Shown one piece after another: positions 61,846 through 64,000 of a stretch of 64,000 nucleotides of DNA. The first letter of the stretch is position 1. Each line of letters begins with the position of its first letter. The stretch lies in assembly GCA_030549495.1 (NCBI GenBank), contig JAUIRK010000970.1, positions 673,830 to 737,829 of the forward strand, in the 5' to 3' direction. The position numbers were made by a program, and so were the translations under genes. Below the pieces are notes generated by a model. The model made no database searches. It was not told the DNA's origin and saw nothing but the letters and a program-made list of their open reading frames with translations. The DNA comes from Nectonema munidae (Eukaryota > Nematomorpha > Nectonematoida > Nectonematidae).

Positions 61846-62515
61846 TAATCAATCAGTTTTGATAAGACTTGTCAAAAATCATCATCATGTAAAAAGTCAA
61901 AACTAACATTTTTAAGTACGCTGTATTAAAAGGTGATATTCATTTTATATAAAAAATTAGTCAATATGTCATTAATCAATCAATTTTGACAAGACCTCTC
62001 AAAAAAATAAAAATCAGATTATCATCATGTAATAAGTCAAAACTAACATTTTCAAATACGCTGTATTAAATGGTGATATTCATTTTGTATAAAAATTAGT
62101 CTATATGTCATTAATCAATCAGTTTTGACAAGACCTGTCAAAAAAATAAAAATCAGATCATCATCATGTACTAAGTCAAAACTAACATTTCAAGTACGCT
62201 GAATTGAAAGGTGATATTCATTTTGTATTAAAATTAAACTTTATGCAATACTTTTTTAATTTTATCGTTATTTATATATATTTAAAATGCGCTGAATTTA
62301 CCTGTAGCAATTATTTTGTGTAAAAATGAGTCATTGTATAATAAATCAATAAATTTGACAGGACCTGTCAAAAACAAGTTTATATTACACAACATTATGG
62401 TTGAAATCTACCACTTTCAAGCACGCTGAATTAATTTATGATATTATTTTGAAAAATATCTCTTCATTTTCAATATATCAATCAAATTTGATTTGACCTA
62501 TCAAAAAAATAAAAC
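61846..62515. repeat. Minisatellite of about 130-bp period (unit 4)
   Basis: Almost identical to unit 3, including A at 62,338. This stretch has far fewer indels than its neighbours in unit 4. Confidence 0.8.
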
Positions 62516-62679
62516 CAAATATATATTGTAGTTTGAATAAACTATATATAGTAAACTAATTTGATAAATTTGTTGTATACAATTTTTGATATTTAAAATG
62601 ATGAAAAAAAAATTCAAAACTGAAAAAAGAAACAAAGCAGTAAAATTTATTAATTACACAAAAGTAAAAATATTTATAA

Positions 62680-64000
62680 TTAACAGTCATGGCAAATTAA
62701 TATAGAGTGAAGCGAACATGATTTTTTGCATTTTTAGCATTGTTGCTTAATTTTTTTCAATTTATCTCTGTTTTTTGTATATCTTTCGCCAGTAATTGAT
62801 TTTAAACATATATCACAGCATCTATTTAGTCCTTTTTTATCTTCTATATTTGTAGGTATTACTATTTTTGTTTAAAATAATGTTTATTTTACTTTTCAAT
62901 TTGCTTGACAAACCTTCAGTTGGACTTTCTTTAATATATGGTATAACTTAAGAGATTTTACAATTTCCCATGCAAAACTAAAGGAATCAATTTTCTTAGG
63001 ATCATTCTTGTTTTTTAAGCAACATACAGTTCCAGCATTTACTCTACAAGTGTCTAAAACAAAACTCCACGCTTTTATTGTCAACTTTCTCGATTTTCTC
63101 ACACAAGGGTCCTATGCGTTAATCAAAAATGTCAGTTCCACATTTTTGTGTAATCATACAGCTTGAAAATAGCTGGTTTTCTTTACTTTTTGGACACTCT
63201 AAAATAGGAGGAATAGAAGATAAAATTTGAAAGTTTTTCTTATTCGACTTTTTTCTGACAATGTAAATATGTAAGCTTAAATATTTTCATAATGTTTTTC
63301 CCAAAATACTTTATACGAAAAGTATCTTTTATCTGTTGAGGAATACCCTCTTTTTTGTAGACATTATAGTATCTCACACATGTAATTTTTTCTTTGTATA
63401 AAAACTCAACTTGTGGTATAGAAGTATAAAATCTATCTATAGTTATATTTCTTCCTTCTAAGTCAGAATATTGCTTTACTTTGCCTACAAATGTTTAACT
63501 ATACTTTGTGTAGTGCTCATATAAAAAGGACTACTGCCTTGATTAGGTTTTTCAGAGTAAACAATCGAATTCTACTGAGCTTAAAGATCTAAATAGAAGA
63601 CCGTACTTTGCACTTGGGTTAACATATTTGCAACAGTTAGCATTAAAAATTTCAAATATATCACGAAAAGCTGCAAAACGACCGAGTTTTCACCTTTCTT
63701 TTCTACTTGTAAAGTCATCAAAACAAATGCGTTTATTCAGAAAATAAAACCTTTTTTACACAAGAAAAAAAAGAACAACCACTATCTGACCACAAAAAAA
63801 AATTAATCTTCAAAATTTTGCTTTAAAAAGAAGGGTTGATGGAAAAAATGAAGGTTTTAATGATCAAGAGTTGAGTTGGTCCACAGAATATCCCGATTTT
63901 TAAGGTCGACAAAGAAAAAGAAAATGTTATAAAAGGTGGCGTAGGACTGAAACACAACGTTCATGCTGAATCACCTTTAGAATATAGTTATCACTCTCTT
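62680..64000 (-). pseudogene. piggyBac-B transposase remnant, cut by the window end (unit 4)
   Basis: C-terminal and catalytic parts as in unit 1 (RKSRKLTIKAWSFVLDTCRV; TIDRFYTSIPQ), with extra small indels. The N-terminus lies beyond the window. Confidence 0.78.

Larger units (their letters stand above)
10852..64000. repeat. Head-to-tail array of a 15.63-kb transposon-composite unit
   Basis: The sequence starting GGGTAAGGAACTAACAAAAT occurs at 10,852, 26,488, 42,120 and 57,756, giving unit lengths of 15,636, 15,632 and 15,636 bp and 6,245 bp of a fourth unit running to the window end. Copies 1-3 match over their full length apart from homopolymer changes and sparse substitutions. The junction joins unit end ATTATATTATA to GGGTAAGG; in copy 1 the left neighbour is instead AATGAGAAC, so there is no evident homology at the breakpoint and no target-site signature. 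The unit is made of nested transposons with no host gene recognised. Confidence 0.93.
57756..64000. repeat. Array unit 4, partial (window ends inside piggyBac-B)
   Basis: 6,245 bp. The same elements as unit 1 up to the piggyBac-B N-terminal half, but with many one- to three-base insertions and deletions, dense at about 58,140-61,500 and 62,940-63,950 and nearly absent at about 61,810-62,930. It gains roughly 25-30 bp net against unit 1. Confidence 0.88.

Noticed and set aside
10852-64000. Array as a viral or plasmid-like concatemer
   Set aside because: The unit holds only decayed cellular-type transposons and no replication, capsid or packaging genes.

Overview
The window is AT-rich animal DNA. 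It has long non-coding stretches, one intact intronless rhodopsin-like GPCR, and many eukaryotic transposons (non-LTR LINEs, piggyBac, Tc1/mariner, pogo/Tigger, TTAA-flanked MITEs). An invertebrate, probably an arthropod, fits best. A caligid copepod is a guess based only on a remembered resemblance of the Tc1 copy. I see no tRNA, rRNA, CRISPR, LTR, retroviral or Polinton-like sequence.

The left part (1-10,851) is unique. It holds a decayed GPCR relative (minus, about 303-1029), the intact GPCR (plus, 4950-5885), three copies of one MITE family, an AT-rich minisatellite containing one of those MITEs, a relic of an IS630/Tc1-type transposase, and the start of a nested transposon block. In that block an old LINE (LINE-A, minus strand) is split twice. 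A younger 5'-truncated LINE (LINE-B, about 7866-9754) sits in its thumb region. An 8.6-kb piggyBac-type insertion (10,070-18,706, flanked by TTAA) sits in its reverse transcriptase, between the GVPQGS and YADD-type motifs.

From 10,852 to the window end the sequence is a head-to-tail array of a 15.63-kb unit: three full copies (10,852-26,487; 26,488-42,119; 42,120-57,755) and 6.2 kb of a fourth. Each full unit holds, in order: piggyBac-A with a Tc1 element inside it; a duplicated GC-rich block with RNA-like hairpins; a minisatellite of about 130-bp period; piggyBac-B; a perfect ecdysone-response-type palindrome; the 5' half of LINE-A; a pogo/Tigger MITE; a LINE-like 3' tail; and piggyBac-C with recognisable ends. 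All transposase and LINE coding remnants lie on the minus strand. No host gene was recognised in the unit. The array begins inside the flank of piggyBac-A, so copies 2-4 lack the left end of the 8.6-kb element and the rest of LINE-A.

Copies 1-3 are almost identical apart from homopolymer lengths, scattered single differences and one cluster of seven substitutions in copy 2. Copy 4 carries many small indels in some stretches and almost none in others, which suggests unpolished assembly but could be real divergence. The array is either a recent amplification of a transposon nest or partly an assembly product; sequence alone does not decide.
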